Source: Nageia nagi (lineage: Eukaryota; Pinophyta). Taken from it: a stretch of 64,000 nt of DNA. The notes under the pieces are model-generated. The model worked only from the letters and a program-made list of their open reading frames with translations, made no database searches and had not been told where the DNA came from. Shown in pieces: positions 49,101 through 60,593 of the stretch (positions are counted from its first letter, which is position 1; each line of letters opens with the position of its first letter). The stretch is from contig JBITNC010000001.1 in NCBI GenBank assembly GCA_050084985.1, forward strand, positions 113,770,001 through 113,834,000, read 5' to 3'. A program made the position numbers and the translations under genes.

Positions 49101-52100
49101 TTTTTCCCCTCTTTGGATATGTAATGAAAAGTATTGAAATTGCATAATCCAAAGAATGAAAGTGAAGTGTAGAAAATTTTTCAACTAAATATAAAGACCA
49201 ATTCCCTAAATGGTTTTTGAATATCATAAACTTGTTGCATCCTTCATGCCCCCTTTTGACTTGGTTTCCCTAAGAAATCTCCATAGATGGGGAATCTAAG
49301 GTAAAAATATAATGTGAGATTTAGCTTGCAAAACATGAAAGAAATATACCTACATAAATCATATATTTTAAAGGAATATAGAATTATGAAATAACAAGAT
49401 GGCAATCATAACATAGTGGTAATAAGCATGACATAACATGATATTACTTTATATAACATAACATAATATATCACAACATCATATTACATAACATAACATG
49501 ATATTACTTTACATAACATTATATAACATAACATGACATAAACAATTTGCTTATTTCCCCAAGAAAATGGATGCTTTTTACCCCAAAAGAGTTAGAGGGT
49601 GTTATTTTTCCTAAGCATTTTGCGTGCTTGTACTCCAAAGCTAAAGGGGTATTCTATCTCCCAAGCACATGGATGTATATGGCTCCATCTGTTATTTAGG
49701 ATATGACATCTTCATTTTCATTGTTAGACTACTCATAGTATATGAAGTTCAAGCTAATGAGGTAAGGATATGCTCCAAGCTTGTAATATTTTGTGATCAC
49801 ATTAACCTACATTTTTGAAGACATTGTGCTCATAGGGTTTCCATGGCCTAAAAATTTTGAATATCATTAGTACAACATACATTCTTATGAAAAGTAATCA
49901 TGAGATAAATATATGTAATGCTACTATATTATATCATATTTTCATAGATACAGTGGCCTAGAATTTTCATATTTATTTAGTAAAACATGCATTCTATTTG
50001 AAATAGCAATCATAAGGATAGCATATGCATGTTCACTTTTCATACCAAACATTTAAAGAAATATTGATCTTAACTCGTTAATTACAACAAATTTTGCAAT
50101 GAATATCATAAAGAATTTATGACACTAATGCCTTGAAGATAGTTTTCACACATCGTGGGCGTTCTAATTTTTAAAGAATTATCCAAATTAGTATTTTGCA
50201 TGGTAAGCATTATATGATAACAATACTCAACATACCATAACATAAATATCATAAATAAAATGATATTTGACATGATATACTTTATCTGTACTTACCTTCA
50301 TGCCCCTATAATGGGTAATTTTGAATTATTTTTGATTCTAAACTCTAAATTTCTACCCCCAACTAAAACTAAAAATTTCCCCTAGCTAAAAAATTATATT
50401 TTCCATAATTGAAACTAATACTACCCCCAGCTAAGACTATATCCACCTTATCATGATTTTTTTTCATGAAATGCAACTAAAATGGGATGCAATAACTAGA
50501 CACAAGACTACCTTATATATGAGACATTTGATTAGCATGGTAAATTTGAGAATCTTGATGAGAGATAGAAACAAGAAAACATTTTGATAAAAGAAGAAGA
50601 CTTGATGAAATGATGAGGATGAAAAGATGTAAAAAGATAATATAAGAATCAAGAGAACATGATTGGAAAGATGAAGATGTGAAGATAGCATGATTAAAAA
50701 CTTGATGAAATTTCCATGGTAACCAAATGCATGCATGAGAATGACTCAAATAATATGCAACCTATATGATATGCAGAATTATAAATTAAAGTACACTACA
50801 AGTTGGTGAAACCACCACCATTATTAGCACAATTTCCCATGAGAAATTATATTTCTTTGTTTATATTATCTATTGAAATTTTTTTACCTTAACTTGCTAC
50901 TCTCTTAATAGTATCAAGAGATTGAACTTGCACTAATGGAGTAAATGTATTGAATGTTCCCATTTACAAAAATGTATTAAGGAGTTCAATCTTAAATTGA
51001 TACTTTTCAAAAGACCAATCTCTTTGCATTCTACATTCTTGTAACTAAATCACAACTAGATCCAATTGAACTGAAATTTTTCATGTGCTTTGCTAACCAA
51101 ATGTTTTTTTTTATACTTTCATTGGTAGATCAAATTTTATAACATGGTCATCCTATTTTGGACTTTCTACAATGTGGGCATCTTGTTTAGGTTTTTCTAT
51201 GACGTGGGCATCCTATGGTTTCAAGGTTTTCTAAGGTTTTACTTTTCACCAACATTGTTTTGGTTTCGATTATTGAGGTTGAGTTTGAATTTGAGGTTTA
51301 GGTTGAGGTTTAGTACTATGTTGTTGCTTTTGTATTTCATCTTTATCAAATCATATAATATATCCTTGCATATGGATCTTCTACTAATGTATTTAGTTCT
51401 TTCCTTAAAAATGCATGATATTTTTCCTTTAAATCAAGATCAATATAAATATCTAACATCAAATAAGGATTGACTAAAATATGCTCTTTAATTTTTCAAA
51501 CTTGATCTTGAGATGATAGATTTTTAAATACAATATCATACACCTCAAACTCATCCATAACTTCAAGGTTTAAATATGCATCATAATCAATTTTAGCCAT
51601 ATAATCATCATTAGCATCATCATTATCATTATCATGCACTTTATTTTCTATGTTTGACACATCATTTTGCACATCATCATAATTTGTAGTTAAGCATGAA
51701 TTTGATAAACTTATTTCATCATAAAAAAAATTCTTTTGTTATTTTTCACAACATCAATATCCTTAGGCATTGCTTGTTTAGGAGAAGGTTCAAATAAATC
51801 ACTTATCATATTCAAAAATTCAAGAAAACCACTTTTAGATGTAATATCCATGTTAAAATGAAATATCTAGAGCTTTACATAAAACTTTAAGAAATATGAC
51901 AAAATAATCACTTTTATACAATGCAAAATCGAAAATAAATTGCTAGCATGTATATCTATGATGTGGGACAAGTTTTATGATGCTAGAATTTTCAAAATTC
52001 AAGAAAACAACCTTCAATATTCATTTTTTTATAAAAAAAATATTTTATTTGAAAATTTCTACAAAATCTTGATAAAATGCATATAACTCAAAAAATTGCC

Positions 52101-52522
52101 TACTATGATGACCTATGGTTTTGGCAAGTTTTTATCATGAAATAAATCACCAAATATTTGCAAAATATTTTCAATACTTATGATTTTTTAATATGATGTA
52201 TTTTGCAAAAACAATTCTAAAATTGATCAAAAAATACAAATTTAGACCTAGAAAAATCAAAAAAAATTCCCAATTATGTTTATTTATAGTTTGGACAAAA
52301 TTTTCTAATGCTAGATCTCACCAAATTGAACAAAATAACCTCAAAAATTTTGGTTTTTCTACAGTGATATTTTTCAAGAAAATAATTTTTTTTCAAAGTA
52401 ATAAAATTTTTCAAATTTGAGAAAAACAAAACCTAGGGTTTCATATGCAAGACTCTTTAGAAAAAGCAATACCCTAAAATAAAAAATTTAGGATTTGTAA
52501 GATCAATAGGGGTTCACCAAAA
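49101..52522 (-). other. Interior of non-autonomous element, non-coding
   Basis: No retroviral-type domain. It contains an ACATAACAT-type simple array (about 49400-49540), short CCCCC-containing repeats near 50350-50440, and a GAGGTTTAGGTT-like run near 51266-51312. Frames at 50464-50749 (minus) and 51144-51473 (plus) look like low-complexity chance frames. Confidence 0.7.
49400..49540. repeat. ACATAACAT simple tandem array
   Basis: Irregular repetition of ACATAACATGATATTACTTT-like units, inside the non-autonomous element. Confidence 0.8.
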
Positions 52523-53213
52523 TGTAGAAAATAAATTATGTAAATAATAAATATAAACATAAAATAATTTTACAAAGATGACATTTATTCAAATATATAA
52601 TTAAATAAATGAAAAGTGTGCACCTGATTGTGATAAGGAAATCCTCAAGGTATAGTAAAGACATACGAAGGATTGGATCATACCAAAGATAAGCATGCAT
52701 ATGATAATAGATTGTGTAGACTATCATTCATCATCTCCTTTGACTATAGCTCTCAATCATGAAGATGCATGTCATGGGCGATATATGAGCTCTACGATAT
52801 GGATATCGTAAAACCTATAGAATTATACAATGTGCAAGATATAGCATAAAATAATAGCTCAGAGCAAACAGATCTTCCAATAGGTGGCATCAAAAGATAC
52901 TATAAGTATGATGTATAGAACAAAAACTTATAAGAGATATCTGATAGGGATGTCAACCTCCAACTCTTGTATTTATAACCTGCAAAGAAATAGAAATGAG
53001 TGAAAGCTGACTCAGTAATAATATAATCATTGTTATATTCAAGATACTTTAAAATATGAAACATGGTAAATAATATAGCATTTAATATAATACATGGCAT
53101 TGCATTGTAATATCAACTTTATCTTGGTATTTGTAATATTACTTTTAACACTTTTAGAGATATCTAAAATATGATTTATTAAATAAATAATAAATCATTT
53201 TTAGGTATCTACA
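52523..53213 (-). repeat. 5' LTR of nested non-autonomous element
   Basis: Minus-strand start TGTAGATACC at 53213, end TTTCTACA at 52523, 691 bp. It is followed inward by TTTTGGTGAACCCC. Confidence 0.93.
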
Positions 53214-53218
53214 ATAAT

Positions 53219-53740
53219 AACATTTTTTTGTTATGTGTTAGTTACATTATTTTTGAAAAAATACTTAAGATGTAATAATATGTTGTTGATATGCATTTTT
53301 ATACTAAAATTTTTTGTTAGCTAAATTTTTTTTAAGAAAAATGTGTTTAAAAGATAGCAATAGTATATTATTATGGAATTTTATTATGAAATTTGAACTA
53401 GAATTCATTGTGTATAAAAGTTGTCAAATTTGCAAAAAAAATTATTCCTACAATATAGTATCTTCTACACATTTGCATTTATTTTTATAATATTTTACAA
53501 TAAAAAATAAATACATTTTTTAAAAGGATTGTATTTAAAAAAATATTTTTTTACAATGTAAAAATATGATTTTTTTTAAAAGAAACATATATATATATAA
53601 CAAAAAAAGGGACCTCTATATATATAAAGAGGGTATTTTTTAAAAAATGGTATGGATATCCATCAAAGAATAGTTAAATTTATTTTTTAAAAAGTGGCAT
53701 TTACAATACAATAGTTTTTAAATAAACATCCATCAGAGTG
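53219..53740 (+). other. Copia element 5' interior, AT-rich
   Basis: Continuation of the copia interior after the nested element. Very AT-rich, no readable frame. Confidence 0.5.
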
Positions 53741-53744
53741 TAGT

Positions 53745-54110
53745 TGTGGCCATATGGTACACCACCCATCAGCCCCCTCTCCTCCACTCAACAACCCCCC
53801 TAATGCCCCCAAGCAACCTGATGCCTCTACATGACTCACCACCATCTCATCCCCTATCTGCCCGACCCCTTACCCCACCCCCCCCCGGGAAGCCCTCTAC
53901 AACCTGCCCCTATGGTTGATCGCCTAGCTCCTCTTGTGTTGACCTCCCCCCCACCATCGGCCCATGTCCACACCCCACCTAACAGCCATAACCTGCTCCC
54001 TAGTGTGTTACAACCCCTCCCCGCTACCTCCACCTTATGGTACCTCCCTATCCACCATGCCACCCTCCACCTCGTGGCTCTATACTTCCTTTCTTTTTTT
54101 TTTTGGTGTG
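53745..54110 (+). other. C-rich island of unknown origin
   Basis: An abrupt change to C-rich plus-strand sequence with long C runs. A frame at 53831-54175 (114 codons) is rich in Pro, Ser and Leu and has no recognised domain. The minus-strand frame over the same span is Gly/Arg-rich and equally unassigned. It lies inside the copia element where gag would be expected, but it does not look like gag. It may be captured or expanded low-complexity sequence. Confidence 0.5.
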
Positions 54111-54339
54111 GCAACAATCCATTTTCAAAGAGTCTAAAACTTTGGTGCAAGTCTCCTAGGTGGTGTATGCTTTGAGAAGACATTTTTTCTTTTCCTTTTT
54201 GGTGAAACTAATTCTTTGTCTACTTCAAGTTGGATGAGATTGATCAGTGAGTAAAGGAGTTTGCTAGTGCTTTAATTAGACTTGGAGCTCTTGTGAAAAG
54301 ACTTGTAATTTTCTATTGCATTATTCCTAAAATGATTAA

Positions 54340-55010
54340 ATAATGGGGAGTTCTTTTTAAAAAATAAAGCTATTTTAAAAAAATAATGAGATTTTTTTTT
54401 AAGGAGATAATCTATTTATTTTGGAGAATATATAAAATGTTATAAAGGGAGTTAACATTTTTTTTGGAGTTATTTAAAAATAAAAAAGGGAGTTAATAGT
54501 TTTTTTGGAGTTATATAAAAGGGAGATTATTTAAAAAAAAAAAAGAAGTTATTTTCCATTTTAGAAAAGGAGTTAACTTTTGGAGTTATTTTTTCCTCCC
54601 CTATTTTTTTAAAATTAAGGGGAGTTTAAATCAGTGAAATATCTTGGAAGGGGGAGTTACCTTTATTTTTGTAAACTTTATTTTTTTTCAAAAAAGATGA
54701 GAGTCATTTAAAACCTTTTTGAAAGTAATATTTAAGGAGGGGAATATTTTTTTCCATTAATTTTTTGAGTTATTTATTAAAATTAAAAAAGGAGAGGTAA
54801 TTTTTTTCCTCCATTATTTTTTAATAAAAATAAGGGGGAAATTTTATTTTCAAAGCCTTACTATTTACAAATTGAAGTTAAATATTTATTATATGAGTTA
54901 TTTTTTGTACACTCTTTTTTAAAAGAGTTATTTTAAGAGTTTCTTTTTTAAGAAAGGAGTATCATTTCTTAAAAAAAGGTGGGGTGTGGAGGAAGTCAAT
55001 CTTTGGAATG
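54340..55010 (+). repeat. Degenerate GGAGTTATTT array
   Basis: The string GGAGTTA or GGGAGTTA followed by T/A runs recurs at least ten times at irregular spacing, giving a strongly purine-and-T-biased plus strand. Confidence 0.65.
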
Positions 55011-56000
55011 TTCTTATTTGAAGTAGAGTAATTTGTGATGGATTTGTGTAAGTATTTCTTTTCTTACACTTTCTCCTTGATCTAATCTTGTTTTGGATAT
55101 AGAAATAGGATTTTTTGTGATGTCTTATAAGCGTAGGAAAAGGAAGAATCCTATTGCAAGAATGAAGGCAATTGAGAAGAAAAATGAAAAAATTGGGAAG
55201 AAAACCATTAAAAAAAAAAAAGAACAAGTCAAGTTGGAAAAAAGGTCAATATTTGTAAGAAAAAGGAACCATGTTATGAACCTTATTGGGCTCCATGATA
55301 TAATTCATTAAAATGATTGAATGGATATGGAAATGACTCTTCCTTTGGAAATGAGTTTTCCTTAAACAAGATGTTACATTTGTTTTGATAACTCTTATGT
55401 TATTTTAGCAAGAGCATGTTGTAAAAGCTCTTAGAACTTTGTCTTGTAACTAACCATTAATTATAAGAAAAACTACTAACTCTTGTTGTATGGTTGTCCT
55501 TCTTCCTAATGGTTCAATACAATTGATAAATGTTCAAACTAAGTCTAAGATCAAATATGCACTAACTACAAACACTAACCTATAATTGTAGATTAGGTCT
55601 TACTAACCTACAATTTATTTGGTGTTAAAACATAGTGCACTAATATGATTTACAACTCTACACAAAAAAACTTACAAATCATAAAATTACAAATATAATT
55701 TGCAATATACTTCAATTTGTTCAATTGCAATAATATTGATAATTTGATCAATAATTGAACACTTTTGTAATTTGCTTACAATTTACACTTATAAATGGTA
55801 GTAAAGATTACAATCTCACTTAAGGCTTTCTTTGTATCTTAATCTCATTTATAGATTTAATATGAATACATATTAAATGGCATTTAAAGTTTTTTTTGTC
55901 TTGAATATTAAAGTATTATTGGCAATAAATCTTTTAAGTCTTATGCATTTTTGCAAAGACACAAATGACCATGATTAATGATGCAAATTAGTAGTATATG
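55011..56000 (+). other. Copia interior, no secure domain
   Basis: A plus-strand frame at 55093-55311 (72 codons) encodes a very lysine- and arginine-rich peptide (SYKRRKRKNPIARMKAIEKK). I cannot assign it. The rest is AT-rich. Confidence 0.4.
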
Positions 56001-56009
56001 TAATCTTTT

Positions 56010-56410
56010 GATGCTACATTATTTGTTTTCATGTTAGATGTTTTTATCCTTTTTTTATTGATGCCACATTATTTACTTTCATGTTTGAAAGTTTATCCAT
56101 GGTTATGAATTGATGCCAAATTATTTACTTTCGTGTTTGAAAATGTATCCATATTTATGGATTGATGTCACATTGTTTACTTTCATGTTTGAAAGTTTGT
56201 CCATGTTTATGGATTGATGCCAACTTACTTCCATTATTATGAAGTTCATCCATGATTATGGATTGATTCCACCTTATTTCTATTATTGGAAATTTCATCC
56301 ATGTTTATGGATTGGTGCCATTTTACTTCCATTCTTTGGAAGATTATCCATGTTTATGGATTATTGAAAATTGAATCTATGTTGGTGGATCAATTCCACT
56401 TTATTTCTTC
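56010..56410 (+). repeat. Degenerate tandem array, unit about 55 bp
   Basis: About six to seven units share TTTACTTTCATGTTTGAAAG then TCCATGTTTATGGATTGATG. Confidence 0.85.
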
Positions 56411-56536
56411 CACCATATGTATCTTGATTTGTAGTATAGTAAATTTAGTACTTTGTGATTTGTTCTTCATCTATGCTATAATATTGTTAAAGGATACCTT
56501 AAACCTCCAAATCAGCATGTTTATTAATAGATAAGA

Positions 56537-56757
56537 ACTTATGCATATTGACTTGTGGCATGGTCAAGTTGGCATGTTGTGGCTTGTGGCATATGCATCT
56601 TGACTTGTGGCATGGTCAAGTTGGCATATTATGGCTTGTGGCATATGCATCTTGACGTGTGGCATGGTCAAGTTGATATGTTGTGACTTGTAGCATATGC
56701 ATCTTGACATGTGGCATGGTCAAGTTGATATGTTGTGACTTGTGGCATATGCATATT
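56537..56757 (+). repeat. Four-copy tandem array, unit 52 bp
   Basis: The unit GCATCTTGACTTGTGGCATG then GTCAAGTTGGCATGTTGTGG recurs four times at a regular 52-bp step with few differences, so it is younger than the array before it. Confidence 0.9.
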
Positions 56758-56899
56758 GAATTATGATCATTTTTTAGCGAAGTTAGAATTTTAGTTGTTT
56801 ATGGATTTGAAAACCATTTATGGTTGAAATAAAATTGGTGTATTAGTTGTTTGGATAATGATTGAAGTCCATAGAATTGAAAGTGTAGTAATAAATAGA

Positions 56900-57260
56900 A
56901 ATAGTTAGATGTAAGTTGGGCAATCTTCTTAAGTTTCTTTAGGGTGAAGCTGTGAATATTGTTATCTACACCTTGAATAATTGTCCAACCAAAGTAGTTG
57001 AAGGCAAAACTCCTTATGAAGGATAGATCAAAAGAAACATAATATATCTCATCTAAGGAATTTTTCGTTGTGATATTTTTTAGAAAGAAGGAAGAAGTTA
57101 GATGCAAATTCTATTCTCCTTCAAAAATAATCTTTTTTTCAAAGGGATATCAAGTTAATTAAATATCCTAATGATCTATCTTCAAAGTGAAGACTTTCAA
57201 GACCCTTTTTCAATAAGGTTCAAGTGGATGGACCACATTTCAAATGAGTCATATGAAGAA
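56900..57260 (+). pseudogene. Copia integrase end and following linker
   Basis: Plus-strand text, across frameshifts, gives NNCPTKVVEGKTPYEG-type residues at about 56975-57030 (the conserved end of the copia integrase core). It then gives SKLDANSILLQK and FFQRDIKLIKYPND (57085-57170), corresponding to the conserved linker before the polymerase. Orientation agrees with the surrounding copia LTRs. Confidence 0.8.
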
Positions 57261-57420
57261 TAAAATTCTATAAAATTAAAAGATAAATATTTTTTTAGTC
57301 ATACTATAAAAATAAAAAGTGTAAAACTACTTGTATAGTTATGTGTATACTATTTCAAGTTGTCAAATATTCTATAAAAGTCTAACTATTTATTTATCTT
57401 CTTGCAATACGACTTTAAAT

Positions 57421-57567
57421 ATGTCCCTCCTTACCAAAATTGAAGGTCATAATGAATCTTCAAACTTTAAGAAGGCTTCTAAATATTCTTATTGGATGGG
57501 TGCTATTAAGATGGAATATGAGGCTCTTCTAAATATTCTTGTTGGATGGAATATGGGTGTTATATAG
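57421..57567 (+). pseudogene. Copia reverse transcriptase, N-terminal piece
   Basis: The frame contains SNFKKASKYSYWMGAIKMEY then EALLNILVGWNM, the standard opening of the copia polymerase domain (normally ...W..A...E...L....TW.L). It ends at a stop where the strand of similarity switches to minus. Confidence 0.85.
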
Positions 57568-57715
57568 GGTGCAACTGAAGGAAATGTTTCCTCATAATCA
57601 ACTCCATATTTTTGAGCAAAAACCTTAACCACAAACCTTGCCTTGTACTTCTCAATTTCTGCTTCTGAGTTATACTTAACCTTGTAAACCCATTTAGAGA
57701 GAAAGTTCTAGATGG
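57568..57715 (-). pseudogene. Copia reverse transcriptase piece, inverted
   Basis: The minus strand reads KWVYKVKYNSEAEIEKYKAR then FVVKVFAQKYGVDYEETFPS, the segment that should follow the N-terminal piece at 57421-57567 in the same direction. About 150 bp open without a stop. It either represents a small inversion inside the copia element or a fragment of another copia copy. Confidence 0.88.
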
Positions 57716-57954
57716 CACTATGGAGCTTCAATATTGTTCATTTAACTTAAACTTTGTTGATTTATTCATTAGAAGCTTAGTTATGTAAGCTAAGGGAATC
57801 TATTGGATTGGTGAAGCTTCCCTCAAGGGAGACTGAAGATTGAATTCTTGTTGAATTCATGTTTATGATGACAACTTCATCCCTAAGAGAATTTTTAGTT
57901 ATATAGTGTTGATCTTTGTGCATTTTGCTTTATCTTTGTGTGTACATGTTTATA

Positions 57955-58215
57955 CTTAGTTCTCCATATGTGATGAACTTGTTTGTACACTTTAGAGCAT
58001 ATGATGAACTATTATAAGAAATGTTTAGTTATCCATATGTGAGTAACTAGTATGTGCATGGGAACTGCTTAGTTATCCAAATGTGAGGAACTAACTTATG
58101 TGCATATATTATGGGCATTATTTAGTTATCCATATCTGAAGAACTAGTATATGCATAATTGTAAGCATTGTTTAGTTATCCATATGTGAGGAACTAATAT
58201 GTGCATGTTTTGAAT
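57955..58215 (+). repeat. Degenerate tandem array, unit about 60 bp
   Basis: About four to five units of TTTAGTTATCCATATGTGAG then GAACTAATATGTGCAT, with spacing differences. It lies in the 3' interior of the copia element. Confidence 0.85.
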
Positions 58216-59146
58216 ATAAGTTATCATATGTTCTATTTTTTTAATGATGATCAACATATTTTTCTTTATACAAGAAGTGACTATAGGTTTGCTTGACATC
58301 TTTGTAATGATTTATAGTGCACCATTTGATCAATTTATGAATAGCATTACTTGATTCATTTATCTTGTTGATATGAATATATATATGATGCATCTAATGA
58401 GTTGATTATAGCTTACAAGTTTTTTCTAGAGATTGCAGGTTACTTGCTTTGGGTATGCAAGCTCATAGAGGCTCATCATATCAACATGTTGTTGAAGAAA
58501 TACTACTTGTATATTGAAATCATTTATGGTTGATGATTGTATTGTAAACCATTTGTTCAAATGGTTATGTAGTTGAACTTTTTTAGATCTTATTGCTTCT
58601 CAAGATGTCAAGTTCTCATCTCTAATTGTATTTCTTATGGAGGATAACTCTCTTACACACTTTTTCTATCTTTTCTTCTCTCTACCCCAATATTGCATCA
58701 CTACAACACAAATCTCATTTAACATTAGAACGAACGTTTGAGTAGTGAGAAAATGTGTCTTGACATTATTAGCATTAATAGAAGTTAGAATGGCATCAAA
58801 CATTGATTTTATGCAATTTTTTCATGTTTTGACATTATTGCTAATGTTATTTCTCATGCTATTTTTGATGTTATTTCTAATGCAATTTCTAATGTTGTTT
58901 CTAACGCTATTTATGAAGCCATTTTACGTCAGAAATAGTGTCAAAATAACCTAAAAAAAAAAAAAATAGGATCACACATGAATCATGATCCAAACATTGA
59001 TTAAATTCGACTATTTATACATACATCAGAGACTCTTTAAAAGTGGATTCTATTGAAGGATGCAATACCCATTTTGCTTACTATAGATACAGATGCACAC
59101 TACTCTCTACGCTCTTCCACATGTCTTCAACTCCTGTAGACCTGCA

Positions 59147-59338
59147 TTGCCAACAATGCCCTTCTAGAGGGCAAGCTCTTTCATTCACTCATCAATCGCA
59201 TTAGACTTAAATTTGGTTCGTCCATGCACATTTTTTGCAAGATAGACTTATCCACATGTATGTCACCTGTGAAAGTTTAGCGGACATTCATAAAGTTTTT
59301 GATTGTATGATTGGATGAGACATCTTCTCATAGAAATG
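59147..59338 (+). pseudogene. PPR gene fragment captured in CACTA element
   Basis: Plus-strand text reads LLEGKLFHSLINR, then after a one-base frameshift FLQDRLIHMYVTCESLADIH and KVFDCMIG, stop, DIFS, stop. This follows a PLS repeat (L..GK..H, LI.MY..C..L.DA..VFD.M..RD..SWN), with stops at the expected Arg and Trp codons. Such gene-fragment capture is known for CACTA elements. The source gene is not in this window; the cluster at 11.9-16.9 kb carries different repeats. Confidence 0.8.
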
Positions 59339-59382
59339 ATAATTACAGGTGACCAAGGACATGGCTTTCCTTGATAGGAATC

Positions 59383-59640
59383 GACACTATTTCACCAAAT
59401 GCAACAAATAATAGCAAGAGTCCAACTAAATCAATTTACCTTTCCTATCATCCTCAAAGCATGCACCAAATTGAGAGATTCGTAATAGGGTTATATATAT
59501 ATATATATATATATTCCTTTAAAATTGGATTTCCTTTCACCAAATGCAATAAACAACAACACTAATCCAACTAGATCAAGTCACCTTTTCTAGCATCCTT
59601 AGAGCATGCACAAAATTGGGAGATTCGTAACAGGGTTTAT
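59383..59640 (+). repeat. Direct duplication inside CACTA element, step about 140 bp
   Basis: TTTCACCAAATGCAA...GAGATTCGTAATAGGGTT at 59389-59491 recurs at 59537-59637 with modest differences, separated by a TA microsatellite (about 59492-59514). A piece near 59022-59050 (CATCAGAGACTCTTTAAA) also recurs at about 59647. Confidence 0.85.
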
Positions 59641-60048
59641 GCATACATCAAAGACTCTTTAAACATGGATTTCATGGATTGCAATGATTTCAAAAATAAT
59701 TAAATATAATGTTTTTCCCCAAAATTATATGGTCTAATGCTAATACTGACACAATACCTAATGCCCAATGATGTAATAACTAACTTCAATGACAATAAGT
59801 GTCGCTAAAATTGATGTAAAATGTATATTTTTTACACCAATTGTGATGAAAAGTGACACTATATGGGATCCAATATGATGTTAAATATAACGCAATATCA
59901 CATTTTTGATGATGCAAAAAGTGACGTTAATCTTGATGTGTACGTTAGCATCATCTTTAGTAGGAGTATTTTGGAAAAAAAATTAAAAAAATACATTAAG
60001 GTCTGACACTTGCCTTAATGCTAAACACAATTTGTGTTGTAGTGTATT

Positions 60049-60057
60049 AAAGGAGAG
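60049..60057 (+). promoter_or_regulatory. Polypurine tract of copia element
   Basis: AAAGGAGAG lies directly before the 3' LTR. Confidence 0.8.
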
Positions 60058-60588
60058 TGTTAGAATAAATAATGCACTATTGTTGAAATTAGTTTTTAGA
60101 AGGTATCTAAAAAATAATATATTTTCGCTTCATGTAAATATTTGTTTAATCCACTAGATACTTAGAAGTATTCCTAAATATTTTTTTAGTATTTAATGAA
60201 TTAATTATTGAAACTTGTCCTACACTCATCCCACATGTGAATATGTTTATCCCTTGGATTATGGCATTCCCCTTGGGTAAAAGAATGAGCCAAAGTGAAA
60301 TTTTGCCTATAAATTGAGGGCTCTCTTCCAGTATTATTCACTCTACTTGAAAGCATTGTAATACTCTTAGTGTGTAGAAGAATAGGAGGAGAGTGTTAAT
60401 GTTGCATTGTAAGAGGGTGCTCTTGAGAAGTAATAAGATCTAGATTAGAGTAGAATACTTTCTAGTTGAGAGAAACCATTATACATCTTTATCTCTCTCT
60501 TTATGTGTGTTTTGTGTTCTCTTGAATTGAAAATTAGGAGGATCTCTTCAAGCTTGATCTTGGGTGGAAAAGAATTTGCATCCTTTTA
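60058..60588 (+). repeat. 3' LTR of copia element
   Basis: Starts TGTTAGAATAAATAATGCAC, ends CATCCTTTTA (CA changed to TA), 531 bp. It pairs with 47786-48314. Confidence 0.93.
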
Positions 60589-60593
60589 TGGGA
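60589..60593. repeat. Right target-site duplication of copia element
   Basis: TGGGA, identical to 47781-47785. Confidence 0.9.

Larger units (their letters stand above)
48420..53213 (-). mobile_element. Complete non-autonomous Tat-like LTR element, nested
   Basis: Two LTRs (48420-49100 and 52523-53213) in minus orientation, exact 5-bp target duplication ATAAT (48415-48419 and 53214-53218), primer-site-like TTTTGGTGAACCCC inside the 5' LTR, and polypurine tract AAAGAGGGGAAAA before the 3' LTR. These ends match the autonomous-type element at 28255-36701. The 3.4-kb interior has no gag, protease, polymerase or integrase text, so it must have relied on another element's proteins. It sits 105 bp inside the copia element's 5' LTR. 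Confidence 0.92.
58699..60044. mobile_element. Non-autonomous CACTA (EnSpm-type) DNA transposon
   Basis: Terminal inverted repeat CACTACAACACAAAT at 58699-58713 and its reverse complement at 60030-60044 (15 bp identical). The flanking three bases are CAT and TAT, a 3-bp target duplication with one change. Subterminal repeats of the type ATTTCTAATGTT occur at 58845-58920, with related inverted strings near 59870-59950, as expected for transposase-binding ends. No transposase is present. It lies 13 bp before the copia 3' LTR and was probably inserted after the copia. Confidence 0.88.
47786..60588 (+). mobile_element. Ty1/copia LTR retrotransposon with nested insertions
   Basis: LTRs at both ends, an exact 5-bp target duplication (TGGGA), a primer-site-like TGGTACCATAACC just inside the left LTR (compare the initiator-Met type TGGTATCAGAGC), and a purine tract AAAGGAGAG just before the right LTR. 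Integrase and polymerase remnants at 56900-57570 are in the matching orientation and of copia type. The 12.8-kb length includes a 4.8-kb minus-strand element and a 1.35-kb CACTA element. Without them it would be about 6.6 kb. Coding parts are badly decayed. Confidence 0.92.

Noticed and set aside
51266-51312. GAGGTTTAGGTTGAGGTTTAG run, resembling a plant telomere repeat
   Set aside because: The unit is not TTTAGGG, it is short and irregular, and it lies within a retrotransposon interior.
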